DNA from: CAJUOR01 sp964596105
GTDB lineage: Bacteria; Bacillota_I; Bacilli_A; Erysipelotrichales; Coprobacillaceae
DNA length: 16,674 bases
Reading direction: 5' to 3'
NCBI GenBank assembly: GCA_964596105.1
Contig: CAZQRT010000026.1
Location: 1-16,674, forward strand
The position numbers were made by a program, and so were the translations under genes. The notes under the pieces were generated by a model. The model did not search any database, was not told where the DNA came from, and saw nothing but the letters and a program-made list of their open reading frames with translations. Positions 6,214-13,724 of the stretch are shown here, one piece after another. Numbering within the stretch: the stretch's first letter is position 1; each line of letters starts with the position of its first letter.

Positions 6214-6247
6214 ATGTCGTGTAATGGGACTCATTACGCGACATTTT
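6211..6247. repeat. 16-bp inverted repeat in the VWA leader
   Basis: Arm 6211-6226 (AAAATGTCGTGTAATG) pairs with 6232-6247 (CATTACGCGACATTTT) over all 16 positions, with one G-T wobble and a GGACT loop. It contains the same TGTCG/CGACA words as the upstream palindromes. It spans from the -10 to seven bases before the ribosome binding site, so it could be an operator or an RNA hairpin. Confidence 0.7.
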
Positions 6248-6267
6248 CATTTCAGGAGGTAAAAAAA

Positions 6268-6942
6268 ATGAAAAAAAACTTAACAGAAATCGTATTCATC
6301 CTGGACCGCAGCGGCTCCATGAACGGGCTGGAAAGCGACACCATCGGCGGCTTCAACTCCGTGATCGAAAAGCAGAAAAAAGAATCCGGAGACGCCCTGG
6401 TATCCACCATCCTTTTCGACGATGTCAGCGAAACGCTCCATGACCGGGTGAACGTCAAAGAGATTTCCCCGCTCACATCCCGCGACTACTATGTGCGCGG
6501 CTGCACAGCCCTGTTCGATGCCGTCGGCACGGCCATCAGCCACATCAAAACCGTCCATGAAAAAACACCGGAAGAAGACGTTCCGGAACACACCCTGTTT
6601 ATCATCACCACCGACGGACTGGAAAACGCCAGCCGGGAATATTCCAGCGCCATGGTCAAAAAGATGATCGAACAGCAAAAAGAACGGGGATGGGAATTTA
6701 TCTTCTTAGGCGCCAATATCGACGCGGTAAAAACCGCGGAAAGCGTCGGCATCACCAAAGACCACGCCGCGAACTTTGTCAGTGACGCCAAAGGCACAAA
6801 AATCAACTACAAAATCATGAACGCCATCATCAATGATGTCCGGACTGAAGGTTCCGTCGCCCCGGACTGGAAAGCGGAGATTGATGAAGACTACCGGGAA
6901 AGGAAGAGCGAACCGCTAAAACGCTTCTGGAAAAGAAAGTAA
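6268..6942 (+). CDS. VWA-domain protein, cytosolic
   Basis: This is a 224-residue protein that is essentially one von Willebrand factor A domain. The MIDAS metal site is complete: D13-x-S15-x-S17 (LDRSGSM), Thr80 in GCTALFDA and Asp116 in TTDGLENAS. There is no signal peptide or membrane segment, so it acts in the cytosol, probably as a Mg-dependent protein-interaction module. The end is basic (LKRFWKRK). ATG at 6268 is chosen because AGGAGGT lies 7 nt before it; an upstream extension of the frame to 6130 would run through the palindromes and promoter. Together with the macro-domain gene it suggests a signalling or stress module, but the partner is unknown. Confidence 0.88.
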   Translation: MKKNLTEIVFILDRSGSMNGLESDTIGGFNSVIEKQKKESGDALVSTILFDDVSETLHDRVNVKEISPLTSRDYYVRGCTALFDAVGTAISHIKTVHEKTPEEDVPEHTLFIITTDGLENASREYSSAMVKKMIEQQKERGWEFIFLGANIDAVKTAESVGITKDHAANFVSDAKGTKINYKIMNAIINDVRTEGSVAPDWKAEIDEDYRERKSEPLKRFWKRK

Positions 6943-6947
6943 AACTG

Positions 6948-6984
6948 AAAAAGCCGCCATCACGATAAAGTGATGACGGCCTTT
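6948..6984. terminator. Bidirectional terminator between VWA gene and phosphate transporter
   Basis: CATCAC pairs with GTGATG around GATAAA and GCCG pairs with CGGC, with one mismatch between them. A5 precedes and T3 follows on the plus strand; on the minus strand the hairpin is followed by T5. It serves both convergent genes. Confidence 0.78.
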
Positions 6985-6985
6985 A

Positions 6986-8728
6986 TTATCCAGTGACCAG
7001 AGAATACTTGCGGGTATACAGCTGAAAGTTACGCACAAACGCCTCATCGCCTTTGACCGACCCGTGTACATTCATTTTGTGCTGCGCCATATCCATCACG
7101 CAGCCCGCGATATTGCAACAGTGATCCGAGGCGCGTCCCAGATTCGTCAACAGATCCGACCATGTCACCCCGACCGCGACAGGACATTCCCCGCGCTGCA
7201 AACGCCGGACATGATTGATGCGCAGCTGCTCCTTCAAGCTGTCAATAACCTGCCCCAGCGGCTCCACCCGGGCCGCCAGCTCCAGATCATGATCCCGGAA
7301 CGCCGTCAAAGACAAATGCAAAATTTCCTCCACCGCCGTTGAAATCACCGTCAGCTCCGCCATAGCCTCCTTAGAAAACGACAGCTTCTGATCCCGCAGT
7401 TCCTCCGCCGCCTTTAAAACCTCCAGGGCATAATCGGCAATACGCTCAAAATCCTCGATCGTCTTCAAGATTTCCGCCGCCTCGGCACTGTCATCCTCGC
7501 TGATCTGCCGGGAACTCAGGCTGACCAGATAAGTCCCAAGCATATCCCCATAACGGTCCGCCTGCTTTTCGCCCTCTCTGATTTCATCCGCCAGAGCCGG
7601 AGAATACCGCTTTAAAGAAAGCAGACTTTTTTGAAACGACGCCACAGCCATTTCCGCCATCTGCCCGGCAACCTCACGGCACCGCTCTAAAGCGATCGCC
7701 GGCGTATTCAGTAAACGTTCATCCAGTTCCACTTCATCTTCCGGCTTTTTGTCATCGGGAATCAGCTTCTTCACAAGTTTTTCTAAAGCCCCCGTAAACG
7801 GCAGCATAAGCGCGGTACAAAGCACATTGAATACCGTATGGATGATCGCGATACCCGTCAGCGTTGCCGGGGCATCGAGAATCGCCGGAGCGAAAATCGC
7901 CCGGAGCAAAAGAAACACAGACATCCAGACCGCCGTGCCAATGACATTAAACGACAGATGCACCAGAGCCGCCCGCTTCGCGTTCTTATTCGTTCCAATC
8001 GCGGAAAGCAGCGCGGTGACGCAAGTGCCGATATTCTGACCCATGATAATCGGAACCGCCGCTCCGTAAGATACCTGCCCGGTCATCGCCAGCGCCTGTA
8101 AAATACCCACGGAAGCGGAGCTGGACTGAATGATCGCGGTCAGCACCGTTCCCGCCAGCACCCCTAAAAGAGGATTTTTGAAAAGGATAAACAGATTCCT
8201 AAACTCCGGCACATCCTTAAGTCCCGCTACCGCCCCGGACATCGTTTCCATGCCAAACATCAAAGTCGCGAAACCAAGCAAAATCAGCCCGGTGTCCTTC
8301 TTCTTGTCACTTTTCGTGAACATATAGAAGATGATCCCGATCACCGCCAGCACCGGTGTAAATGAAGACGGCTTCAAAAGCTGGACAAACAGATTCCCGC
8401 TGCTAATCCCCGCCAGGCTCAAAATCCACGCCGTCACCGTCGTGCCGATATTCGCGCCCATGATGACATTGATCGCCTGACTTAAAGTCATCAGCCCCGA
8501 ATTGACAAAGCCGACCACCATGACCGTCGTCGCCAAAGAGCTCTGGATCACCGCCGTGACCGCCAGTCCGGTCAAAAGCCCGGCAACCGGGTTGGTCGTC
8601 AGTTTTCCTAACAAAGTGCGCAGTTTATTACCCGCGCGCCTTTCCAGCGCCTGCCCCATGATATTCATGCCAAAGAGAAACAGACTCAATCCGCCCGCCA
8701 GTGTCAATACATCAAATATGTCCATCAT
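6986..8728 (-). CDS. Na/Pi cotransporter family protein with C-terminal PhoU-like domain
   Basis: This is a 580-residue membrane protein. Two inverted-topology repeats each carry the signature QSS motif: QSSLATT (62-68) and QSSSAS (201-206), each followed by GANIGTTVTA (91-100) and GQNIGTCVTA (230-239). About eight to nine hydrophobic segments fill residues 5-315. Residues about 345-545 form a helical PhoU-like domain (RCREVAGQMAEMAVASFQKS, then DFERIADYALEVLKAAEELR). It imports phosphate with sodium. The start could be GTG 8731, ATG 8728 or ATG 8725; ATG 8728 is chosen for spacing to AAAGGAAG. It lies downstream of phoR with two Pho boxes upstream, so it is probably phosphate-starvation induced. 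Confidence 0.92.
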   Translation of the reverse strand: MMDIFDVLTLAGGLSLFLFGMNIMGQALERRAGNKLRTLLGKLTTNPVAGLLTGLAVTAVIQSSLATTVMVVGFVNSGLMTLSQAINVIMGANIGTTVTAWILSLAGISSGNLFVQLLKPSSFTPVLAVIGIIFYMFTKSDKKKDTGLILLGFATLMFGMETMSGAVAGLKDVPEFRNLFILFKNPLLGVLAGTVLTAIIQSSSASVGILQALAMTGQVSYGAAVPIIMGQNIGTCVTALLSAIGTNKNAKRAALVHLSFNVIGTAVWMSVFLLLRAIFAPAILDAPATLTGIAIIHTVFNVLCTALMLPFTGALEKLVKKLIPDDKKPEDEVELDERLLNTPAIALERCREVAGQMAEMAVASFQKSLLSLKRYSPALADEIREGEKQADRYGDMLGTYLVSLSSRQISEDDSAEAAEILKTIEDFERIADYALEVLKAAEELRDQKLSFSKEAMAELTVISTAVEEILHLSLTAFRDHDLELAARVEPLGQVIDSLKEQLRINHVRRLQRGECPVAVGVTWSDLLTNLGRASDHCCNIAGCVMDMAQHKMNVHGSVKGDEAFVRNFQLYTRKYSLVTG

Positions 8729-8743
8729 CACTGCTTCCTTTCT

Positions 8744-8749
8744 TTTATA
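8744..8749 (-). promoter_or_regulatory. Possible -10 of the Na/Pi cotransporter gene
   Basis: TATAAA on the minus strand (8749-8744) lies just upstream of the ribosome binding site AAAGGAAG. No matching -35 is visible. It sits 49 bp from the Pho boxes, further than the 33 bp seen at phoP, so its use is uncertain. Confidence 0.35.
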
Positions 8750-8797
8750 CTGTACAGAAAGGTTACCAGACCGACATCAAATCCGTTATCAGTATAT

Positions 8798-8815
8798 TGT
8801 AAAAGTTCTGTAAAA
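8798..8815 (-). promoter_or_regulatory. Pho boxes upstream of the Na/Pi cotransporter gene
   Basis: On the minus strand, TTTTACA (8815-8809) and TTTTACA (8804-8798) repeat with an 11-bp period, giving TTTACA-N5-TTTACA. This fits the PhoP recognition repeat described in Bacillus. The pair starts directly after the phoR stop codon and lies 70-87 bp upstream of the transporter start. Confidence 0.7.
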
Positions 8816-10471
8816 TTAAAAGGGGAAAGTCACCGTGATCGTCGTGCCGCCCTCCACCACACTCTCTAGATCAATCCGGGCCTGATGAAGCATGGCGACA
8901 TGCTTCACAATCGAAAGCCCGAGCCCTGTTCCGCCCAGTTCTTTCGAGCGGCTCTTATCCACCCGGTAAAAACGCTCAAAAACGCGCTCCTGATGCTCCG
9001 GCGGGATCCCGATGCCCGTATCGGCAACCGTGAGAACAGCGCCCTCACTCTCATTTTTCACCGTCACGGAAACACTCCCGCATGCCCGGTTGTATTTGAT
9101 GGAATTATCGACAAGATTGAAAACGAGACTGGACAAAAGCTGCGGAATCCCGGTCACGATGGCGGACTCGCCCTCCATATTAAGCGTGACCCTGGCGTGA
9201 TCAGCCTCAACCTGCAGGGCCTCCACCACCTCGGCGGCAACCTTGAACAGATCGGTTTTCTCTCGCGGCATATCCTCCGCTCCCTCATCGAGATGAGAGA
9301 GATGAATAATATCCTCCACCAGCCGGATCATGCGCTGCGCCTCACTGTGAATGCGGACATAAAAATCCATCTTGTCCTGCTCTTTGACAACCCCGTTCAC
9401 CAGAAGTTCCGCGGAACCGGCAATCGTATGAAGCGGTGTTTTCAACTCATGAGACACATTGGCCGTAAACTCACGCCGCAGCCGTTCCGCCTTCTCCTTC
9501 TCCGTGACATTGACCGCCAGCAGCACACTTCCCGAAAGAACGTCATCATTTTTAACGGGACTTAATAACAGCTGATAGCGGTCATCGCCAAAGTCAACCG
9601 TTTTTTCATCGCGGAGGCCCGAAGCGGCACTTTTCATCAGGCTTTTCATCTGCGGACTATCGTTAAAAGACAACAGATCCCGGCCGATGCCGGGCGCGGT
9701 GATCCCGAACAGCCGTTTCGCGGCCTGATTGATGGCCAAAACCTGCCCCTGAGTGTTCAAGAGGATGATGCCCTCGGTCATATTCTCCGTGACCGTCGCG
9801 AACTCCTGCCGCTTTCTTTCCAGTTCGGACTGCTGCCATCTGATCTCCCGCTGCTGGCTGGCCAGGCGCAAAAGAAGCGGGGAAAGCTCCTCGTATTCCT
9901 CATTACAAAGGGGATTCTCGAGATCAAGATCGTTCAGAGGCTTGACAATCCGCTTAGACAGCCTTGAGGCCAGCACCAGTGAAAGGCCGACAGCCAGAAC
10001 AATAATGATGGCGATCGGCTGCGCCATGCCGAAAACCAGCGTCAAAGGCGTGTCGCCTGATACCGAAAGCCGGATCACCGAACCGTCCGGCAGGCGTTTC
10101 GCGCAGTATAAAGAGCGTTCCAGCAGGGTGGCGGAATAACGGGAGCTTTCGCCCTCACCGCTTTCCAGGGCCTCCTTGATTTCTTCCCGCTCCAGATGGT
10201 TCGTCATTTCCGCCGCGTTGGAACGGTTGTCATAAAGGACATCGCCATCACCGTCTATCCAGGTAATCCGGTAACTGGAAGCGTCCAGATCAGTAAAATA
10301 AGCCATGCCTTCGTTAGCGACGGCATGGGCCGCGAATTCGGTCTGCACCCGCAAACCGTCTCTTTGAACGCCGCCGAAATAGCTGTACAAAACGAACAGA
10401 AGCAGCGTAAAAGAAACGATCAGAACCCCGAAAACCGCCAGACAGATGGAACGGAAAATACGCCTGGTCAT
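8816..10471 (-). CDS. phoR: Phosphate-type sensor histidine kinase
   Basis: This is a 551-residue membrane kinase. TM1 spans about 9-32, an extracytoplasmic sensor region 35-143, and TM2 about 145-169. A HAMP-like linker then leads to a PAS domain (about 225-325, TENMTEGIILLNTQGQVLAI). The HisKA box FTANVSHELKTPLHT carries phospho-acceptor His341. The ATPase has the N box NLVDNSIKYN (452-461), G1 DTGIGIP (484-490), the F box and G2 GGTGLGLS (513-520). Start ATG at 10471 overlaps the response regulator stop as ATGA. The PhoR assignment rests on this architecture, the PhoB-like partner and the Pho boxes and phosphate transporter next to it. Confidence 0.88.
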   Translation of the reverse strand: MTRRIFRSICLAVFGVLIVSFTLLLFVLYSYFGGVQRDGLRVQTEFAAHAVANEGMAYFTDLDASSYRITWIDGDGDVLYDNRSNAAEMTNHLEREEIKEALESGEGESSRYSATLLERSLYCAKRLPDGSVIRLSVSGDTPLTLVFGMAQPIAIIIVLAVGLSLVLASRLSKRIVKPLNDLDLENPLCNEEYEELSPLLLRLASQQREIRWQQSELERKRQEFATVTENMTEGIILLNTQGQVLAINQAAKRLFGITAPGIGRDLLSFNDSPQMKSLMKSAASGLRDEKTVDFGDDRYQLLLSPVKNDDVLSGSVLLAVNVTEKEKAERLRREFTANVSHELKTPLHTIAGSAELLVNGVVKEQDKMDFYVRIHSEAQRMIRLVEDIIHLSHLDEGAEDMPREKTDLFKVAAEVVEALQVEADHARVTLNMEGESAIVTGIPQLLSSLVFNLVDNSIKYNRACGSVSVTVKNESEGAVLTVADTGIGIPPEHQERVFERFYRVDKSRSKELGGTGLGLSIVKHVAMLHQARIDLESVVEGGTTITVTFPF

Positions 10472-11142
10472 TTGTGCGCCTCCAGCCGGTAGCCGACCCC
10501 GCGCACGGTTTCAATGTAATCCCCGCAGACCCCTAATTTAGTCCGCAGGGTTCCGATGTGAACATCCACGGTCCGGGTCTCACCGACATAGCCGCTTCCC
10601 CAGACCGCATCAAGCAGGCGGTCGCGGGTAAAAACAAGGCCGGGATTTTCCATGAATTTTTTCAAAAGCTCGTATTCTTTCAGGGTCAGCTGCACCCGCT
10701 CGCCGCGCACATAAACGGTATGCTCACCAGTATTAACCGTCAGATCCCCCGCTTTTAAAACATTTCCCGGGAAATTCTTTAAAGTTCGCCTTAATACCGC
10801 CCGCACCCGGGATACCATCTCCATCATGCCGAAAGGTTTGGCCAGATAGTCGTCCGCGCCTAAATCAAGGCCGGTAATCTTGTCATATTCGGTTCCCCTG
10901 GCGGTCGCCATGATCACGGGGATAGCCGCGGTCGCGACATCACTTTTCAGGCGCTTTAAAATCGTGATGCCATCCTCACCGGGCAGCATGACATCAAGCA
11001 TAATCAACTCCGGGGTTTCAGCATGCATAGCCCGGTCAAGTTCCGTACCGTTCGCCAGTCCCAAAGCCTCATACCCGGCGCTGTTCAGGGTATAGATCAT
11101 GAGATCACGAATCCCGGCGTCATCCTCCACGCAATAGATCAT
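10468..11142 (-). CDS. phoP: OmpR/PhoB-family response regulator
   Basis: This is a 224-residue protein. The receiver domain (1-115) has the acidic pocket Glu6/Asp7/Asp8, phospho-acceptor Asp50 (LIMLDVMLPGEDG), Thr80 and Lys102 (AKPFG). A winged-helix DNA-binding domain (about 128-222) has the recognition segment TRTVDVHIGTLRTKLG and the family end ETVRGVGYRL. It is the cognate partner of the kinase that follows with a 4-nt overlap. The ATG at 11142 has AAAGGAG and AGGAAG upstream. Paired TTTACA boxes at 11218-11235 point to autoregulation by phosphorylated regulator. In Clostridia the same protein is sometimes named PhoB. Confidence 0.9.
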   Translation of the reverse strand: MIYCVEDDAGIRDLMIYTLNSAGYEALGLANGTELDRAMHAETPELIMLDVMLPGEDGITILKRLKSDVATAAIPVIMATARGTEYDKITGLDLGADDYLAKPFGMMEMVSRVRAVLRRTLKNFPGNVLKAGDLTVNTGEHTVYVRGERVQLTLKEYELLKKFMENPGLVFTRDRLLDAVWGSGYVGETRTVDVHIGTLRTKLGVCGDYIETVRGVGYRLEAHK

Positions 11143-11179
11143 CTCTTCCTGTCTCCTTTAAATACATATTTCAGCTATG

Positions 11180-11185
11180 ATTATA
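11180..11185 (-). promoter_or_regulatory. -10 element of the phoPR promoter
   Basis: On the minus strand TATAAT (11185-11180) is a perfect -10. The hexamer 17 bp upstream (GATCAG, 11208-11203) is a poor -35, as expected for a promoter that depends on an activator bound at the Pho boxes just upstream. Confidence 0.6.
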
Positions 11186-11217
11186 ACGGAACAACTTAAA
11201 ATCTGATCGGGGAATTT

Positions 11218-11235
11218 TGTAAAATGTTTGTAAAG
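11218..11235 (-). promoter_or_regulatory. Pho boxes upstream of phoPR
   Basis: On the minus strand CTTTACA (11235-11229) and TTTTACA (11224-11218) give TTTACA-N5-TTTACA, the same 11-bp period as the pair upstream of the Na/Pi cotransporter gene. They lie about 45-60 bp upstream of the predicted phoP start site. Confidence 0.7.
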
Positions 11236-11253
11236 TCAAAAAAACGTGGATTG

Positions 11254-11421
11254 TATAATCAGCTTGAACACGGAATATAAAAGATCCATAGCGACCCCTT
11301 CTGTGGTAGAATGTAGCTGCTTATAACTAAACTGCAAGGAGAAATATGTGAAATTGCTGCCTGACTTATTCAATACACGATTAACATAACAACTTATTAT
11401 GATCATTCCAGGAGGAAATCA
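11254..11421 (+). promoter_or_regulatory. Intergenic promoter region of the GNAT gene
   Basis: Two plus-strand -10 candidates are visible: TATAAT at 11254-11259, which lacks a -35 but has the Pho boxes upstream, and an extended -10 TGGTAGAAT at 11304-11312. AAGGAG at 11336-11341 precedes only a 13-codon GTG frame (11348-11389), probably meaningless. The rest of the stretch to the ribosome binding site AGGAGG (11410-11415) holds nothing I can name. Confidence 0.4.
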
Positions 11422-11925
11422 ATGGAAAAGCAGATCAAGTATGTGCAGTTGTCCCCTGACAACAAAGAACAATGCGCGGCCTTTGAAAAAATGATGGCTA
11501 CCTATGTCAACGAACTGGATGAGCATGGACACGAACCGATGCCGGAAGGATTCCTGCCAAAATGGATCAGGAGCATCCTGTCCATGCAGGGCCCGTCCGA
11601 CCGTCATTTGGAGCTCTGCTACGACGGCGAAACACTGATCGGATTTCTCTACGGGAAGATCGCCCACGAGGACCACAAGGGATTCATCAAGCCGGGCTAC
11701 GGCTACATCATGGAATTTTATGTCAAGCCGGAGTACCGTCGCGAAGGCTACGGCCGGATGATGTACCGGCGCCTGGAACGGCTGTTTATCAATGACGGCG
11801 CGACAAAAATGTATTTGACGGCGGATCCCGTTACCGGCAAACCGTTCTGGGAAGCCATGGGATTTTTGGCAACAGGCGAACAGTCGCCGGAAAATAAGAT
11901 GGACATCTATGAGAAGTCCATATGA
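11422..11925 (+). CDS. GNAT-family N-acetyltransferase
   Basis: This is a 167-residue protein with the GNAT fold. The acetyl-CoA motif A strand and pyrophosphate loop read IMEFYVKPEYRREGYGRMMY, where R106-R107-E-G109-Y-G111 is the R/Q-x-x-G-x-G signature. Strand 5 and helix 4 follow (KMYLTADPVTGKPFWEAMGF). It transfers an acetyl group from acetyl-CoA to an unknown amine. ATG at 11422 follows AGGAGG at 11410-11415. It stands alone, divergent from phoPR and convergent with the hxlR operon. No clear terminator of its own follows in 11926-12001. Confidence 0.88.
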   Translation: MEKQIKYVQLSPDNKEQCAAFEKMMATYVNELDEHGHEPMPEGFLPKWIRSILSMQGPSDRHLELCYDGETLIGFLYGKIAHEDHKGFIKPGYGYIMEFYVKPEYRREGYGRMMYRRLERLFINDGATKMYLTADPVTGKPFWEAMGFLATGEQSPENKMDIYEKSI

Positions 11926-12001
11926 CAAAAAGCCGCGTTTGTTTAAAAGGGCGAGACTGCGTTTACGGGATATAGGATTTTCACCTGTTACCAGACGAAC
12001 T

Positions 12002-12030
12002 AAAAAAGACCCATCGTCACACGATGAGTC
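12002..12030 (-). terminator. Terminator of the hxlR operon
   Basis: On the minus strand GACTCATCGT pairs with ACGATGGGTC (10 bp, one T-G wobble) around a GTG loop, followed by T6 (12007-12002). It closes the operon 6 nt after the last stop codon. There is no T-run on the plus strand. Confidence 0.85.
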
Positions 12031-12036
12031 ATTCCC

Positions 12037-12693
12037 CTACAAGATTTCCCAGATAAAGGCGACCGTATCATTAGCATCGATGTCATCCGGCGTGATATCC
12101 GGCATACCGGCCTTTGAAGCAAGCATCACCGGCCGGGAAACCGACTTGTAACTTGTCCTTGACTGGATCTTAAACTCGCTCCAGTTATAGTTGATATGGA
12201 TGAGATCCCCCAGTTTCACGTTTGCCGCGGCGCACAGAATCTCGGCTTTCTTCCTGGCATTTTCCGCGGCGTTGCGCAAAAGAGTTTCACGGATCACAGA
12301 CGGATCTTTCACCGTGAAGCCGATATCCAGGTCCGGGTCCACGTCACAGCCGGCAATGGCCGTAAGCGTATCCGCGAGACGCTGATTGTCAAAGTCAAAA
12401 GACAGCCGCAGGGTATAGGAACACACATAACCGTCAAAAACCCGGCGACCATTCCCGTCTCTGTCTTCCTCATGGTGATAATCGGTCGTGACATCAAAGT
12501 TGATCGTCTTTAAATCAGATTTCTCGAAACCGGCCTCGCAGACAGCCTCCTGCAATGATTCAATCTTGCGGGCGGCATTTTTTATGGTCCGGTTATAATT
12601 CTTGTTATGGCTGTCAATATAAATCATAATCACGACATAGTCCGGTTTGACTCTCGCGTTTCCGATTCCTTTTACCGTGATCGTTTTTGTCAT
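12037..12693 (-). CDS. SIMPL-domain (DUF541) protein, no signal peptide
   Basis: This is a 218-residue protein of the SIMPL/DUF541 family. The N terminus TKTITVKGIGNARVKPDYVV matches the family's start (G-x-G...V.PD.), and ARKKAEILCAAANVKLGDLI (about 149-168) is the typical central helix. The C-terminal strand ends TVAFIWEIL. Most family members are exported, but this one begins directly at the domain, so it should stay in the cytosol. Two starts are possible: ATG 12699, flush with the upstream stop, and ATG 12693; the latter is chosen because it has proper spacing to AAAGGTGA. Molecular function is unknown. It is the last gene of the operon. Confidence 0.86.
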   Translation of the reverse strand: MTKTITVKGIGNARVKPDYVVIMIYIDSHNKNYNRTIKNAARKIESLQEAVCEAGFEKSDLKTINFDVTTDYHHEEDRDGNGRRVFDGYVCSYTLRLSFDFDNQRLADTLTAIAGCDVDPDLDIGFTVKDPSVIRETLLRNAAENARKKAEILCAAANVKLGDLIHINYNWSEFKIQSRTSYKSVSRPVMLASKAGMPDITPDDIDANDTVAFIWEIL

Positions 12694-12699
12694 GGTCAT

Positions 12700-13371
12700 T
12701 CACCTTTCTTCATCAAAATTAAAACGGTAATGTCCCGTCATATCCGATCTTTTTTCAAGAATATCCTGCTCATAACGGCGCCGCCAGGGATTGGCGTGAT
12801 GAATCACATACGGGACGCCCTCGGCATTCCTTCTATCAGACACGATACCGATGTGATTTTCAAAAACGACGATATCGCCGCCCTGCCACTCCTCGATATC
12901 GCTCAAATCCGTCGTTAATTCAACGGCATGGCCGGCAAAGAAAACGCTGAGATTTCTGACCCGCCTGAAATCAATATCGGGATCAGGCTCTGGGACATCA
13001 TACTGTTCAGGATGCTCCGCAATATCTCTGGCCACCAGTTCCCTGAGATCATACCCCGCGTCTAAAAGGGCAAACGCCACCACATCGGTACAGACGCCAT
13101 ACGGATCGTCCGGATAACCACCCGCGTAGTACTTGCTGCGGTAGATCGGCCTGGTCTGGACATAAGCAAGGGCACCTTGCAAAATATCGGTCTGATCATC
13201 GATGCCGTCGCCGTCCGCGTCCGTCAAAGCCTCCACCTGAGAAATATTTCCCTGATATTTATCCGGCAGACTGGCTGATGATGTCAGGCAGAACCATCCG
13301 CGGTATACCCCAAACAGCGCGGCCGATACGACAATCAGTACCGCCAGGACAAGCAGTTTTTTTTCATACAA
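12700..13371 (-). CDS. DUF1287-family protein, membrane-anchored NlpC/P60-like
   Basis: This is a 223-residue protein with an N-terminal signal anchor (about 5-22), so the domain is probably outside the membrane. DUF1287 signatures are visible: GVCTDVVAFALLDAGYDLR with candidate nucleophile Cys94, DPDIDFRRVRNL (130-141), GDIVVFENHIGIVSD with His173, and YVIHHA with His191/192. A Cys-His pair fits a cysteine-peptidase/amidase-like fold. DADGDGIDDQTD (51-62) looks like a calcium-binding loop. The start is TTG at 13371; the only nearby ATG is out of frame, and the ribosome binding site is weak (GGA at spacing 7), so translation is probably coupled to the cupin gene 3 nt upstream. Substrate unknown, possibly cell-wall peptide. 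Confidence 0.85.
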   Translation of the reverse strand: MYEKKLLVLAVLIVVSAALFGVYRGWFCLTSSASLPDKYQGNISQVEALTDADGDGIDDQTDILQGALAYVQTRPIYRSKYYAGGYPDDPYGVCTDVVAFALLDAGYDLRELVARDIAEHPEQYDVPEPDPDIDFRRVRNLSVFFAGHAVELTTDLSDIEEWQGGDIVVFENHIGIVSDRRNAEGVPYVIHHANPWRRRYEQDILEKRSDMTGHYRFNFDEER

Positions 13372-13374
13372 TTT

Positions 13375-13710
13375 TTATCCAGGGAAAATCACCGTTAACA
13401 GCCACTTGAAATCCTCCGGCGCGAAAACAGCATGAGGCGTATTAGCCGGCATGACCAGCGCCTCCCCGGCATGCACGGTATGCTCCACCCCGGCCACCGT
13501 AAACCGGCCTGTGCCCGCCAGGACATAGACAAAAGCGTCGCCGGACGACTCATGGGTACTGATTTCTTCCCCCTTGGAAAAAGCGAACAGCGTGACACTC
13601 ACCGCGTCATTTTGCGCCAGTGTCTTGCTGACAACCTGACCGGGAAGCACCGTGATCTCATCGGCTAATTTCAATACCTTATCGTGCGCTATGTTCTTAA
13701 TGTAGCTCAT
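13375..13710 (-). CDS. Small cupin-domain protein
   Basis: This is a 111-residue single cupin barrel. The first metal-binding motif reads STHESSGDAFVYVLAGTGRF with a His and Glu/Asp ligands, and the second is PANTPHAVFA. GEALVMPANTPHAV is the classic second cupin motif. The substrate is unknown; these proteins often act as small sensors or isomerases. Start ATG 13710 has AGGGAG at good spacing. It is the third gene of the hxlR operon, 14 nt after the TIGR04076 gene. Confidence 0.88.
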   Translation of the reverse strand: MSYIKNIAHDKVLKLADEITVLPGQVVSKTLAQNDAVSVTLFAFSKGEEISTHESSGDAFVYVLAGTGRFTVAGVEHTVHAGEALVMPANTPHAVFAPEDFKWLLTVIFPG

Positions 13711-13724
13711 TTCAATTCTCCCTT

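Noticed and set aside
6131..6247. CRISPR-like or riboswitch reading of the repeats between the macro and VWA genes
   Set aside because: The repeats are palindromic, few and differ in spacing and length, with no unique spacers. No known aptamer pattern is recognised.
6130..6267. N-terminal extension of the VWA protein
   Set aside because: It would translate the palindromes and promoter. ATG 6268 has a proper ribosome binding site and the domain begins right there.
11348..11389. 13-codon GTG frame with an AAGGAG upstream
   Set aside because: It is too short and has no recognisable leader-peptide pattern such as repeated codons or an attenuator. Treated as chance.
11909..12151. 80-codon plus-strand frame after the GNAT gene
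   Set aside because: It overlaps the GNAT end, crosses the terminator of the opposite operon and enters the SIMPL gene antisense.
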